Shown here: one piece after another, positions 37,181-48,339 of the stretch
Numbering within the stretch: position 1 is the first letter of the stretch
Layout of the letters: each line of letters starts with the position of its first letter
Assembly: GCA_029204225.1 (NCBI GenBank)
Contig: CM055114.1
Location: forward strand, 12,292,455 to 12,356,454
Direction: 5' to 3'
Origin: Diphasiastrum complanatum
Lineage: Eukaryota; Streptophyta; Lycopodiopsida; Lycopodiales; Lycopodiaceae
DNA: 64,000 nt
Program-made: the position numbers and the translations under genes
The notes under the pieces: model-generated
What the model was told of the DNA's origin: nothing
The model's database searches: none
The model's input: only the letters and a program-made list of their open reading frames with translations

Positions 37181-38380
37181 TCAGATTGAGAAATCTTTTT
37201 TGTATTCTCCTGGCTGGGTTAAGACTGCTCCAACTGCATACTTCGATGCGTCCATATGCACATGAAACTCAATGGACCAATTGGGTGGACGTAAGATTGG
37301 TGCTGAATCCAATGCATCCTTAAGCATTTGGAAAGCCTTTAGGGCTTCCTCGTTCCAATGTGGATCCGTTGTGAGTTTGTAAATTGGTTGGGCTAACTCT
37401 GCAAAATCTAGAATGAAGATCCTATAATAGTTAGCATGACCCATGAAGATGTAGACTTTGCGGATCGTCCCCGGTGGTGGTAGATCAACAACGATCTTGA
37501 TCTTTGATAGGTCTGTGGTGATCCCATGTCTTGACACTATATGGCCGAGAGTCAAGCCATGTGTAACCCAAAATTGACATTTTTTTGGATTCAAGGAGAT
37601 CTGAAAATTGCGACATTTTGTAACACCTTCTCCAAATTGGATAAGTGTTCTGAGTCTAGTCCATGCATGCACAGATCGTCCAAGAAAGTTTTCAAATTTT
37701 TTTGCAAATACTCTTTGAATGCCGTCTGCATGACACGCTGAAAAGTATTTGGGGCATTGCAAAGTCCGAATGGCATTACCTTATAGGTATCGGTTCCCCA
37801 TTCAGTGGCGAATGTTGTCTTATGCTGGTCTTGGGGTGCTATCTTCACCTGGTTGTAACCACTGAAGCCATCTAAAAAACTATAGGCTTCGGCGCCAGCT
37901 ACTCTGTCGAGGACACTTTCCATAAATGGTAAAGGAAAATGATCCTTTTTGGTGACTGCATTTAGCGCCTTCAAATTCACACAGATTCGCATTTTGTCAT
38001 TCTTCTTGGGTACTATAACTATCGGTGATACTCATTCCGTGTGCTCGATTTCATAAATGAAATCTGCATCTAACAGCTTCTACAACTCCTGCTTGATCAA
38101 CTCTGTGTAGTTCGGATTGCAACGGTAGTAACGACTCACCTTGGGGACTGTTCCATCCACCAAGGGTATGGTGTGTTGGACTACTATTGGTGGAATGCCC
38201 TTCAGATCACTGTAACTCCAGGCAAAACAGTCTTTATATTCCACCAACAATGATCGTAGTCTCTTGAATTGTGTGGGCGTTAACTGCTCTCCCACATGCA
38301 CTATCTTTTCTTCTTTACCTGGCTCGGTAAGATTCATTGGCTGTATTCGCGCAGGTCCCTCGAAGACTTGTTTCGCTAGT
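37181..38380 (-). pseudogene. gypsy RT and RNase H start
   Basis: From 38337 downwards: FKRLRSLLVEYKDCFAWSY and the pre-RT motif GIPPIVVQHTIPL, a stop near 38080, VSPIVIVPKKNDKMRICV, LNAVTKKDHFPLPF, SFLDGFSGYNQVKIAP, FATEWGTDTYKVMPFGLCN and the catalytic TFLDDLCMHG. A frame change near 37600 leads to CQFWVTHGLTLGHIVS, DLPPPGTIRKV, HANYYRIF, then RNase H FHVHMDASKYAVGAVL and KDFSI, a stop, and FVS, where homology ends. The YxDD-equivalent LDD is intact. Two stops and one frameshift disable it. Confidence 0.87.
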
Positions 38381-38382
38381 GC

Positions 38383-39730
38383 CTAATTTTGATCAGGTTC
38401 TCGCTGGGCTTGCGGCATTATAATTACCACATCGTCCAAGGTATAATTCTTGAAGGTTTCAAGCATCTCGTGAACTGGAGCTCGTCGAGATTCCAACTTT
38501 AGCATATTGATCTTAACCCGACTGGTCATCTTTTGGTTTTCTGTCATCTGAGTAGAAGATGATGCTGTATCTGAGTCCATCTTGATTGACTTCAAGGAAT
38601 CCAACACCTTCTTTTTGTCTTTTTTTGTCATATTGATGGATTCGTCCTTGTTGTCTTTCATCGAAATTGGTGTGACATTCGCCTCGTGGTTGCGAATATC
38701 AACATCCACTGTAGCTATAGCCTCTTCGGGTAGATCACTCCATCGGATCACCTGGTTGTAGGGTTGCTTCAGCTGATTCTTCTTATTCGTAGGTGCGCTT
38801 GGTGGATCGATCCTTGACACTTTTTCCATAGCAGACTTTTGCGGCGGTTGAGCGGTACTTTCTTGATTCCGTAACGATCTGGGTCCATGTGCTGTAGGAC
38901 TTGCTCATCAGTTAGCTCAGTCGCCTTATTATAAGTTAGAGCATGTTGCCAAGGAACTAAATCATCGTCCACTAGGTTCTCAATAGGTTCCACTGACAGC
39001 CATGCTACGTTTATCATATTCACCCCAAATGTGATTGGTGTGTCCATAGTGTAACACTTGGGTGAAGATGTATTGGGTTCAAGATATGATTCATATTGAC
39101 ATGTCTGACAGTCAATAATTGCTAATGCATCCGTCCATCTCACGACATCCGTCTCTGAATCATAGTCACCACCCTTGGCTGGCCTTGGGCAATCAATCAT
39201 GTGATCTGTCATCAGCTTTGAATGCAATAGGTTTTACTGCCCATGTGGTTGGATCAACCTTTACAGCCTGCTCTCTGTTCTCAAAGGCGAGTTTCCCCAT
39301 ACCCCAGTTGTGTACTACTTGCGTAGTCCTCAACCATGGTCTTCCCAGTAAAACACGATATGCAGTTGGAGATTCAGGTATATCCATAACTACAAAAGTG
39401 ATCACAAACTGCATGCCTACTGTTTTTATAGGGATATTGGATGTTGTGTTCCTCACTTTCTCACGATGTCTCGATGTGGAGCACGCTACTTGTTTCTTCA
39501 TAGCCCGTACAATATATGGGCTCAAGCGCTGCTAGCTCCTTGTCTGTTTTGGCCCATTCAGCCAAAAGGCTTTTAGCTTGTGGCACAATCCGCAGTAATT
39601 CTTCGAGAGGTAAACTAACACGGCTTGCCAATAAGATTGTGAGCCTTTCAGTGCGTGGTTCCTCGGGCTCCACCATGTGAATAGGTGGTTTATGACGATG
39701 CAACTGATCGTTCTGATCAGTGCGCAATGG
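38383..39730 (-). pseudogene. gypsy protease-spacer region
   Basis: Minus-strand blocks include the retropepsin-like YRVLLGRPWLRTTQVVHNWG (39280-39345), typical of the end of plant gypsy proteases, followed by a long hydrophilic spacer through 38383-39200 that leads to RT. Frames change at about 39530, 39200 and 38800. I do not see the catalytic D-S/T-G clearly. The spacer is Ser/Lys/Asp-rich and has no recognised domain. Confidence 0.65.
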
Positions 39731-39839
39731 TGAGCCCGCTTGCGTTCCCGTTCGCCATCAGTTGGAGGTTCCGTCGGATTGTCTCTTTCTTGCTCTTTTT
39801 CCTCCGCTTGTGCTCTCTGTACCTATTCTCGTATTTCCT

Positions 39840-41676
39840 GGTACTATCTTCTTTCTTCCCTCACATTCGGATATGGCGCTGAAGTCGAGGGTTGGTCATC
39901 AGTGACCGATGGTTCTGGTGAGGGAGCCACTTCCTTCCTCTTCTGTGCTCGCGTAACGTCTAACATAGGAGCATGGAAATGTTGCCTCTCTGGTGGCATC
40001 ATCGCTGGAGCTACTGCCTGTTGTATATAAATTAAGTTCAGTGGTGCACTGGTTCCAAGTCTCAATGGACAATTCTTGAAGCAGTGTCCATAACCGCATT
40101 CTCAGTAGAAGGATGTGCATTGTCCCTTGTAAGGACATTATGCAATTCTATGTCCTTCGCCACATCCGTAGCAGTCGTGATTTCTTCCATATTGACGTTG
40201 AGTTTGAGCTGCATAGGCCACAATATTCACTTATGACAGGATCCATAAATGGCTCCTCCGGTCCATACCATTGCTGCTGCTCAGGTTGAGGTGGTACTTG
40301 CATCTCTAGTTCCGTTGCTGTCAGGTTTACATGGGCCACTTGTTGATTGGTTGGCCCTAGTGGTGCAGGTAAGTCCATACGTTGTTGTTGATTCGGTGTC
40401 GCGTTTGGTGCCCCTTGATGATATGGATAAGAAGTCTGATACAGGCTTCTCTTTTGTTGAACAATCTGGGGGTTAAACGGACAAAATTCGTATCGTGCAA
40501 TGTTGCATTGCACAGATGGCAAAATCTATGTGTCAATTTCAGATTTTGCTTTAGGACTGGACACTCGTTTGCTGTATGGTTTTGTGTGCATACTAAATAC
40601 CATACATTCTCACGTAAAAGATATTGTACCTGGGTTGGTTCCGGTACATGTGGCGTTGCTTCTATAGCTCCTTGTAAGGCCTTCAGTTTCCGATCAAAAT
40701 GCACCGTAAGTTGCTCCATTTGTTGTTTGTGTAATTTTGTCATTTGATCCAATAGCAATTTTGTGGATAGAGCGGATGCGATTGATGACGATGATGCTAT
40801 CGAGAGAGTAGGAGTATGGGTGGATGGATATTTGTCGTCAAATCCCGCATCCTCTTCTCTGATGGCATCTTCCATAGCTTTTTGCATAGTAGCGTACTTC
40901 TCCCGTCATTTCAGTTCTCTTCTGATGTTCCGTGGTAGTCCTGCTAGGAACCACATGATCATCGCATGATCGGGAGTTAGGGCTGCACTGCACTCGGATC
41001 TTATATGTTTGACCCGTTCAATATAGTCCCTGATCCTTTCTCGTTTTCCCATCTTGACTTTGCTCAACAGGAGAAATGGGTCTTCTAGGAATTTTCTTGA
41101 TTTAAAGCGTGTGATGAGAGCCACTTTAACCGCTTCCCAAGTAGATTTTTCTTCCTCCGACAAGTTGAAAAACCAATCCTGAGCCACTGCTAATAAGGAC
41201 ATGGGAAACAACATCAGCTTTTTTGCAAGTGTCCGTTCGCCGTAGATTTCACAAGCTTGCTCGTAGATCTGGAGGAAGCGGATGGGATCTGATGATTCAT
41301 CGTATTTTGGTATTTCCATCTATGGTGCTCTCCAGATTGCTTGCAAGGGAGAGACAGGTACGGGTTTGACCATTGGATCCATTGGTGCTGGTTCCGGTTC
41401 TGCCTCCTGTTGCACAGCTACTAATCTGGGAAGGCGTGATGCTTGATTTGTTATCCTTCTTGCTACTGATCATCCAGATCTCAGATTCATCCAATGGTGG
41501 ATTCCAAAGTAGTTGGATCTTGCTTGCACAGTAGTGGGATGCAGTCTGGATCTTAAGGATCTGATCAATCTGATCGGTCGAAAGTGAAATTTATGATAAA
41601 AAACTTGATATCTCTCAGATCTTTGGGAAGTAACTCTCTCAAAGATCACAATAGTTGAATCTGGGTCAGATCTCAC
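39840..41676 (-). pseudogene. gypsy gag
   Basis: The core gag domain lies at 40906-41319 on the minus strand (KYDESSDPIRFLQIYEQACE, AQDWFFNLSEEEKSTWEAV, ALITRFKSRKF, MWFLAGLPRNIRRELK), followed by a stop. A coiled-coil-like stretch comes next (LLDQMTKLHKQQMEQL, about 40700-40760), then a zinc-knuckle-like CTQNHTANEC near 40560-40590. Downstream blocks (39840-40520) are Pro/Gln-rich. Stops and frame changes separate the parts. Confidence 0.75.
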
Positions 41677-41699
41677 TATGAAATTTTTTGTGAGAGTTA

Positions 41700-42605
41700 A
41701 CTTGTAAATTTCACTGTATACGGGGGTCCAGAACCACTATTTTGGCTTGATCTTCACCAAATCTCTATACTAACTCTCGCAGGTTTCATCACTGATGGAA
41801 ATTGACATTCTGAATCGACTGAAATGGTCTGCGAGAGTTCTTACTGGAAAGATTTGCTGGATCTTCATTTTTTAGTGATTTTTTAGCACTTAAAGCCAAT
41901 TTTTTGCTCACTGGATCAAACTAACTCTTGTAGGCTCTTCTGTGTCCTTGTCTCATTGAGATGGAACTTTAGAATCCTCTGCTAGAGTTCTTGCTCACTG
42001 GAACTGAAAATTTTGGTGTTTGTGAGGGTTCTCTGGTACTTTCCCATCTTTTTTTTCATTGGAAACTCTCGCACAGGCACTTAAATATCAAACTAACTCT
42101 CGCAAGCTTCTATGTGTCCTAGTCTCACTAAGATGGAACTTCAGAGGGCTCTGCGAGAGTTATGGTAAAGATTTATATTTTTTTGGATTTTTTCAAGCGT
42201 TTTTTGAATTTATTATGATTTTTCTCTGATTTTTGCAATCTACTTGGAATTAACTCTTGTAGGCTTTTATGCAGGTCTGGGACAGTACCCTAGAGCTGTT
42301 TCCAGTCATGCAAGAGTTAACTCTTACTAGTTTTGGAGATATTAAAATTTGATGAGATTTTAGGTTCTTTTTCCCTCCAAAATACAGATTGGTGTGTTTT
42401 TTGGATTTTTTGGTTGGTTGGTCTGGGTTTCAAGCCCTTAGAGGCTGTTCAGGACCTCCTCTATCCTCTCACACCTCCTTCGCTAGCTGTGAATAGTCCA
42501 AACACAAAAAAATATAGAAAACTAACTCTAAGCTTTCAAAAATCTACCTAAAACTACTCTAAAAAGCAAGAATTAGCTAAAATGCAACTACACTAGTTAG
42601 TGGAA
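41700..42605 (-). repeat. gypsy leader with four palindromic hairpin repeats
   Basis: Between gag and the primer-binding site, AACTCTCGCAG-type and CTGCGAGAGTT-type 11-mers pair across about 45-60 bp. The clearest pair is 41772-41782 with 41829-41839. Similar pairs start near 41923, 42094 and 42250, a spacing of about 150-170 bp, and neighbouring copies share GATGGAACTT. The leader is otherwise non-coding. Related sequence occurs at 48340-48690. Confidence 0.65.
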
Positions 42606-42608
42606 ACC

Positions 42609-42628
42609 TATCCTCGGCAATGACGCCA
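42609..42628 (-). other. gypsy primer-binding site, tRNA-Asp-like
   Basis: On the minus strand, one base after the LTR end, the sequence is TGGCGTCATTGCCGAGGATA. It resembles TGGCGCCGTTGCCGGGGATC, the complement of the plant tRNA-Asp(GTC) 3' end, with a few transitions. This orients the element. Confidence 0.75.
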
Positions 42629-42629
42629 C

Positions 42630-43447
42630 TGTAGGGTCTTTGGTCCCACATAGTAATAGCCCTCCTGCCTGTCAACAAGGGTTAGCTCACTGGATAGGAA
42701 CCTAACTATGCATAGATGCTACTTTTAGTTAGTTTCCTACTTTTTATCTAACTCTACCACCACTAACAGTACTTCCACTAACTCTACTCCCCTAAACTAC
42801 CTTCATCATGATTGTAGGTGAAAGGAAAGGGAAGATTAGAAAAGATAGAGAGAAGGAAAGAGAGAAAGAGAGAGATAGAGGGAGGGTGGAGGTTAGCAAA
42901 TGCTCATTGTACTTGCTAAGGGAGAAACATAAACTATTGAAACCAAAAATCATGAACTTGAAAGCAAATGAAAAACAACAAGAGCAATAGCAAGCATTGC
43001 ATAGCAAATGAGGATGCTTCTCTTCCAAAATTGGTAGAGTTTCCTCCTTCTCATTAAGCATGGAAATAGAGTACAAATGGTGTCTTTTAATAAAATGGGA
43101 AAGGCCTTTGTCCCAAAATCCTACTGGCTAATATTTACATTGATCTTATCCATCATCTTGGACCCAACTTGATCCAAGGGTCCACAAAAAGTACATTGGA
43201 AATCACAAGATTCAGGTGAGTCCAAAATTGGACCCAACTCTTAAAAAGTAAACTCTAAGCTTAAAAATGACTTTGGGCCTCAAGTTTTATTTTAACTACA
43301 AAGGCCCAAGTCTATTTTGTTTTATTTACACCTTAAGCTTGCGTGCTCATTGGGCCATGGGCTTATACGCGCAGGATGCCATGCCCTCACAACACATTTT
43401 ATTGGTCGATTTTATTTATTTACAACTCGTCGGGAATACCCCCAACA
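42630..43447 (-). repeat. 5' LTR of gypsy family 1, 818 bp
   Basis: TGTAGGGTC...CCCCAACA on the plus strand. It is the best-anchored LTR of the family because the primer-binding site, leader and gag follow in order on the minus strand. It contains a GA-rich block (42830-42890) also present in the copies at 26566 and 48720. Confidence 0.88.
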
Positions 43448-43550
43448 AATGGCAGCAGATTACTTCACCAAGGCGTTATCCAAGGATCACCATATCAGAT
43501 TTAACGACATGCTAAATCTGAAGATCCAAGTTTTTCAGGATCCACATTAA
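43448..43550 (+). pseudogene. tail of a copia RNase H gene
   Basis: Only the last codons remain: MAADYFTKALSKDHHIRFND and a short tail ending at TAA 43548-43550. It starts exactly at the gypsy LTR edge, so the rest was displaced or lost when the gypsy element inserted. A polypurine AAGGGAGAG follows. Confidence 0.75.
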
Positions 43551-43558
43551 GGGAGAGT

Positions 43559-44270
43559 GTTGGATTTCAATGCTCAAGACCAAATCCATCAAGTAATGAG
43601 CATCCTGAAAAATCAGCCGAAGTCGACTCTATTGACTTCGAAGTCATTATAGTCCAAAGTCTGCTTATTGACTTCGACTTCACCACATATATATTTATAT
43701 AGTCAAAGTTAACCTCTATCAAAGCTCCCGACACATCAAAGTGCCCGACACATCAAGGTAACCGACACATCGAAGTGCCCGACATATCGACTTTCTCAGC
43801 AAGAGAATAATCGATCCATGAACTGTCAGACGACATCAAGTACATCATTGATAGTCCGCCTAACTTGTACATACATTGACAATTGGAAAGGACGACCATT
43901 TAATGCATAACAGCCACAGTAAATTAAGTAGACAAATTTGATGTTTTCCAATGCACTGAGCACTGACATGCAATCATCAATGTATAGCATCATCAGATCT
44001 AACATTCTCAGTAGGCTATTTTCTAGTTAAGTAACTAAGTTGCTAAGTAATTAGAGAGAGATCATCATCAGCTAAAGCAATTTTTGTACTCACTCTCTCG
44101 CACTGCTTCACGCTCTTGTACTCATTATTCATTAGATCAAAGTGTAAGTTTTTGTCACCGCTATTGTTTCATTCTATTGCATAGCTACTATTTTATTCAT
44201 CTTGTTTTGCTGATAACTGTTGTACTTCCGATCCACGCACCATTTGTTGTTCTACTTCCACTGCTATTCT
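43559..44270 (+). repeat. copia LTR followed by a primer-site-like motif
   Basis: It begins TGTTGGATTTCAATGC after the polypurine tract. It has an AT-rich TATATATATTTATATAG box (43686-43702) and a reiterated CGACACATC motif (43729-43790). Just after it, CCATATCAGAGC at 44272-44283 resembles the initiator-tRNA-Met primer site TGGTATCAGAGC. An RNase H end on one side and a primer site on the other suggest two copia copies in tandem sharing one LTR, or a recombined LTR. Confidence 0.6.
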
Positions 44271-44289
44271 ACCATATCAGAGCTGCATC

Positions 44290-45115
44290 TGTTTCTACCA
44301 GAGCTCATCTGATCCGATATAAGTCGATCAGTTCTTTGATTCCACCGATTTTCGACACATCGATTCAGTGACTGTCCAAATTTTTTAAGGACTATCCTTC
44401 AAAAATTTGGACTGGGCAGAGAAAGAGCTCCATTTTGAGTGGCACAGTAAAAATGCTGATCGACATTTTTAGAGTTGGCATTTTTGTTGGCTGGTCAAAG
44501 CTTGGAATTTCCACTAAATAAGCATTTTACATTGAGTCAACATTAGCCGATATTTCAACCGATTGATAGTCTTAGAACTTATATAGATTAGCATTATAGG
44601 ACTTGTCTTTTAGCCTTTTTCATTGAGTTGAAATTTATATTGACTTGACATTTTTTTGTTTGCTTATGCCTTTCTTCATTTTTCAATTTGTGCCAAACTT
44701 CATTTTGCGGACTCAAGATTTTCACTTACCAATGTCAATTGGCATTTGTCAGTTTGTGCATATTTTAATGTATTTCTATTAGGCTCATTTTTGGCGGGAA
44801 ATCGTTCCCCCAGCCCAAAAACTCCTAAAAGTGTCATGGGGCACCATTTCTGAGGATGGTTAGGCCCTACGTGAATAACAGAGGTACCGCCACATCCAAT
44901 CATGAGGGTCTGCTCTGCTACCCCATGTCGATGAGAGGTTTCCAAGCTCCCAGAGGCAAGGAGGGTCTGTTCTCACTGATTTGCTAATTTCTCAGATCCG
45001 CGTTTTCTTTCCTACTTCTATGTTGATAACAACGATAAGGTCTTTCATGTGATGTTCATCTGAGCTCAATCGGAATAGGAAATTAAACTCATTTGTATGC
45101 TTTTCTAGAATCGTT
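44290..45115. other. no supported gene; possible copia leader
   Basis: This follows the primer-site-like motif and could be a decayed copia leader and gag, but no gag motif is visible. Confidence 0.3.
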
Positions 45116-45400
45116 TCATGCATTTCTACTAGTAGTATTGGTCAAGCCTAGTGATTGTACTAAGATTTCTGGCGAGGGTTGTGTCACTTCTATATAGCGG
45201 GTGGACATAGCATCGGTCAAATACCAAGATCCGTCAAACATAAATTCATATACTTCGAGATAGCTATAATCTCCATAATGTTGCAATCTAATCAGAATGT
45301 CCCCAGGGTGTAAATTGTGATGGAACTCTAGGGAATAAAAATGATAGCTTAGAATTCCTCTCCGTATTAACTGACAGATGTTTCCAAACGAAGGTAGGAA
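45116..45400 (-). other. unrecognised open coding-like stretch, 94 codons
   Basis: On the minus strand a frame runs open from just after a TGA near 45401 to TGA 45116-45118, with no internal ATG near its start. Composition is protein-like and hydrophilic-aromatic (IRRGILSYHFYSLEFHHN, GDYSYLEVYEFMFDGSWY, SPEILVQSLGL). I do not recognise the family. It could be an exon or the surviving part of a transposon-borne gene. Confidence 0.35.
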
Positions 45401-45509
45401 TCAATATCCGTCATATCACTCTCAAACACATTCTGGATTAGGTAACATGGTGGGATCGTTCTAAGGCACTCTCTAGTCAGTAAGGCACTATAGTCCTAAA
45501 ATGTTCATA

Positions 45510-45863
45510 TGTTGGGGGTATTCCTGTCGTGCATGTGAATAAATAAAATGTCGAAATTAGTAGAATTAAGATGTGAGGGTCGTGGCATCCTGTGTGCGTA
45601 AGCCCATGACCCAATGAGCACTTGTTAATAATCTTTTGGAAATAAACTAGACTTGGGGCCATGTAATTAAAAATAATATTAGAGGCCAAAGTCTAAGTTA
45701 AATTTAAGTTACTAAGTTTTTGAGTTAGTCAAAAGTCAAAATGGTGGTAGGTGGGGTGTGCTTCTTCCTACACCATAGATTAGTTTGTGTTTCATGTGGA
45801 TGGTGTGGATTTTAATCCCATCCTTTGCAAGCAGCCAATAGGAAGCAAGGGGCAAGGGCCACC
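45510..45863 (+). repeat. 5' half of a gypsy family-1 LTR
   Basis: It begins TGTTGGGGGTATTCC on the plus strand and matches the reverse complement of the 26566-27353 LTR over its first 355 bp or so, ending at GGGCAAGGGCCACC. The orientation is opposite to the LTRs at 26566 and 42630. The remaining half of an LTR lies inverted at 48720-49152. Confidence 0.82.
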
Positions 45864-45878
45864 TTACAATCTATTCGT

Positions 45879-47344
45879 ATGAAAAACTTGCAATTACTGA
45901 AGGATGTGGAAGAGGCTAAGAAGAAGGAGGCTAGGACTAAGAAGTAAAAGCGGGAAAGTCGCAAGGATATTCAGACCCTTTCAAAAGGAGGTTATCAAAA
46001 TAGAAGAATTCAAGCATTCAAGTAAGCATACTCTGATTTTTTTGTAGCCTGATTAGTCACATATGGTTTTATTTCTACTACTATGTTGTTCTCCTAACTA
46101 TCTGGTTTTTTTTTTGCAGATCTGCATTAGTATCTCATCAGAATATAAAGGATAATGCATCAATTGGAATGTCGTTGGGCTCAATATTGACAGGCAAATC
46201 CAATTCATATTTAACTAAATTGGTTTTATGCATTGGACAAGTACTGAAGGAGAATCACGATATATTATCATGGATATTCTCTAGGACATCTTACCCTCGG
46301 ATTATCAAGGACCATATGGAAGGAGGATTTCTCAGAGTTTCAGGAGTTGGAGACTTCCAAGTTGAATGGCACTTAGCAGGTAATTTAAAAACACTGAAAT
46401 GCATGTATAATGTCTCTCACGGTGCTACATCTAAACATCCTTGTTTATACTGCATGAAAATGACAAAAGATTAACTAGAAGTATATGAATTACTAGAGAA
46501 AATGCAGATCCAAACTGGAAGCCAGTATTGCCTATTCCCTTGAAAAATGTGCATGTTTGCACTCTTCATGCAGAAGTTAGGATATTAGAAAAGCTCATTT
46601 ATCTTCATATAGTTTTTGCATGGAATAGTAAGCCAACATCAGTTGCGAAGGAAGCTATTTGTCGGTTAGAAGATGTTTTATTAAAAGTAGAACTGCATAA
46701 GGGACATGTCAAAATACAAAAAAATGAAAAGCTTTCAGAAAAGTTAGGAAATATGCCAACTAAGCCAAGCATCGGAGGAGCAAAAGCACGTCGATTCCTA
46801 TCAAACCATACTGGTAAAGATTAAAAAATTCAACACTTAGTATGAAAAGGACTTGTTGCTGCCACTGAAGACTTAGGAGTGATCGGCAAATCAAGATTAT
46901 TGAAAGTTGATGTATGGAGAAAGCTTGACAATATGATTAAGATATTAAGAAAAGACAAATTTTCTGATACTGATAAGAGAGCTTTACAAGATACTTGCGT
47001 CGATTTTGTTGATGCAGTATCAAAAGGATGGGGAGAAGATCACATCACTCATTACATGGTTAGTATGCATGCTCAGAGCAGCTATCAATTAAATTATATA
47101 TTTTGATCCAAGCATAAGACTGACATAACGATTTTGACATGTGCAGCACATACTAAGAGATCATACAACATTTTTTGCAAACACATATGGAAGCCTAAGT
47201 GTCTAGTCATCACAAGGGATGGAGAAGTCACATTGGCAAGCACGGGCAACATTTCATCGAAATACATGGCATGGAGGAACCAATGAAAAACAAAACTATA
47301 TTTGCCAATTATTTCAGTGGTTCTACCGTAGAGTTCAAATTTGA
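45879..47344 (+). pseudogene. putative DDE-transposase-like gene, spliced, decayed
   Basis: I assemble three exons: 45879-46021; 46120-47058 (acceptor TTTTGCAG, donor GTTAGT); and 47147-47344 (acceptor GTGCAG). Both introns are short with GT-AG ends, and joining them keeps the frame. Exon 2 has GDFQVEWHLAGNLKTLKCMY, a HGATSKHPCLYCM cysteine/histidine cluster, VHVCTLHAEVRILEKLIYLH and a basic KPSIGGAKARRFL. Exon 3 begins HILRDHTTFFANTYGSL and contains GMEKSHWQAR and CQLFQWFYRR. Conserved acidic and histidine blocks in this order suggest a cut-and-paste transposase catalytic core, but I cannot name the superfamily. At least five in-frame stops break it (45945, 46472, 46822, one near 46841, 47204). 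It converges on the minus-strand gene at 47480-48140, and each stands beside LTR debris. Confidence 0.5.
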
Positions 47345-47479
47345 TAGATAGAATCTTCAAATTACAACAAATTCAGAAAAGCTTACAAATTTATTGAGAA
47401 ACATAAAAGGTAAAAATTCAGAGATACAAAGTTGCTACAAATGTAAATTGTATTCACAATTTTCAATATATACAAATCA

Positions 47480-48140
47480 TCATTCAGAGATATCTGATTC
47501 ATCCTCTTGTCCAATTGTTGTGCTATCATACAGTAATTCTCTACTTGCATATGCATCCAGAAGATGCGCATTGTCCTTGTTACCACTCAATTCTATATAT
47601 GTTGTATACAATGAATAATGGGAACCCCTTAATGGTACATTCCCATCTACAAATCCTAATATGTTTAAAACATAAGATCTCTTCACAAAAACTATTTTAT
47701 TTGCTCTCGCAAATTTATGTCCACCTAAATAATAAGATAAGGCTTTCACAACCATTATCATTGTCTCTCCAACTGGACTGAATTTGGAATGAGCAATGCA
47801 AATTTCATTATTTTGAAAGTGCCTCAGGTAGTGGCCGAGGCCACTATCCCTGTGGAAAGATGATGAATGTTGTTTGAAGCCCCCTCGACAAGTAGCAAAG
47901 TCATCGATAAAAAGTGTATTCTGCACTTACAAAATTGGAGTTTTTAGCACAAATTGAATTATGCAAAAAACATACATCAGATAAACAAACATATAGTAAA
48001 ACTTTTAAGCTTACGCATTCATCATCATCTGCTGCAACTAGATTGGAATGATCTATATTGTGACCACCAATTGAAGAAGAGTCATCAGCAAATTTCATAA
48101 CCGATGGACGAGGGAATCCCGATAAGCCATGGTGTCCCAT
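47480..48140 (-). CDS. unrecognised two-exon gene, 188 residues, intact
   Basis: Exon 1 is 48140-48015 (MGHHGLSGFPRPSV ... VAADDDEC), ending at a perfect GTAAGC donor. The acceptor GTGCAG lies at 47926-47921, and exon 2 runs 47920-47480. Both junctions are phase 0 and no stop interrupts the 188 codons, which contrasts with every neighbouring frame. Exon 2 has FIDDFATCRGGFKQHSSSFH, GHYLRHFQNNEICIAHSKFS, FARANKIVFVKRSYVLNIL and a Ser/Asp/Glu-rich tail. No membrane segment or signal peptide is evident. I recognise no family. Upstream the frame stays open past the ATG, so a longer 5' end is possible. It faces the transposase-like gene tail to tail, 135 bp apart, so the two may be parts of one element. 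It could also be a decaying host gene. Confidence 0.45.
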
Positions 48141-48339
48141 ACCACCATACCTTACCCTCGACCCTCACCTACCTACATCCTGAAGCCTATATAATTGTCC
48201 TGACCTGACCAGTAGTGAAAGAGCTCTTCATTCTCCAAAGAGAATAAATGACAAGCTCATGGGGATCCACCTCTATATACATAGTCCAATTGGAGTCATC
48301 TCTGTCCATAGGAGCCACGCATGACCAACGACATGCCGC

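Larger units (their letters stand above)
37140..43447 (-). mobile_element. Ty3/gypsy element (family 1), 3'-truncated
   Basis: The element reads leftward: 5' LTR 42630-43447, primer-binding site 42609-42628, an untranslated leader to about 41700, gag, protease, RT and the beginning of RNase H. It ends abruptly at about 37140 against the copia LTR arm, so the rest of RNase H, integrase and the 3' LTR are lost. Its right LTR end (43447) abuts the tail of another copia RNase H gene, so that gene was the insertion site. Confidence 0.82.

Noticed and set aside
42609-42628. tRNA gene fragment
   Set aside because: Only 20 bp, placed exactly at the LTR edge; it is a retrotransposon primer-binding site.
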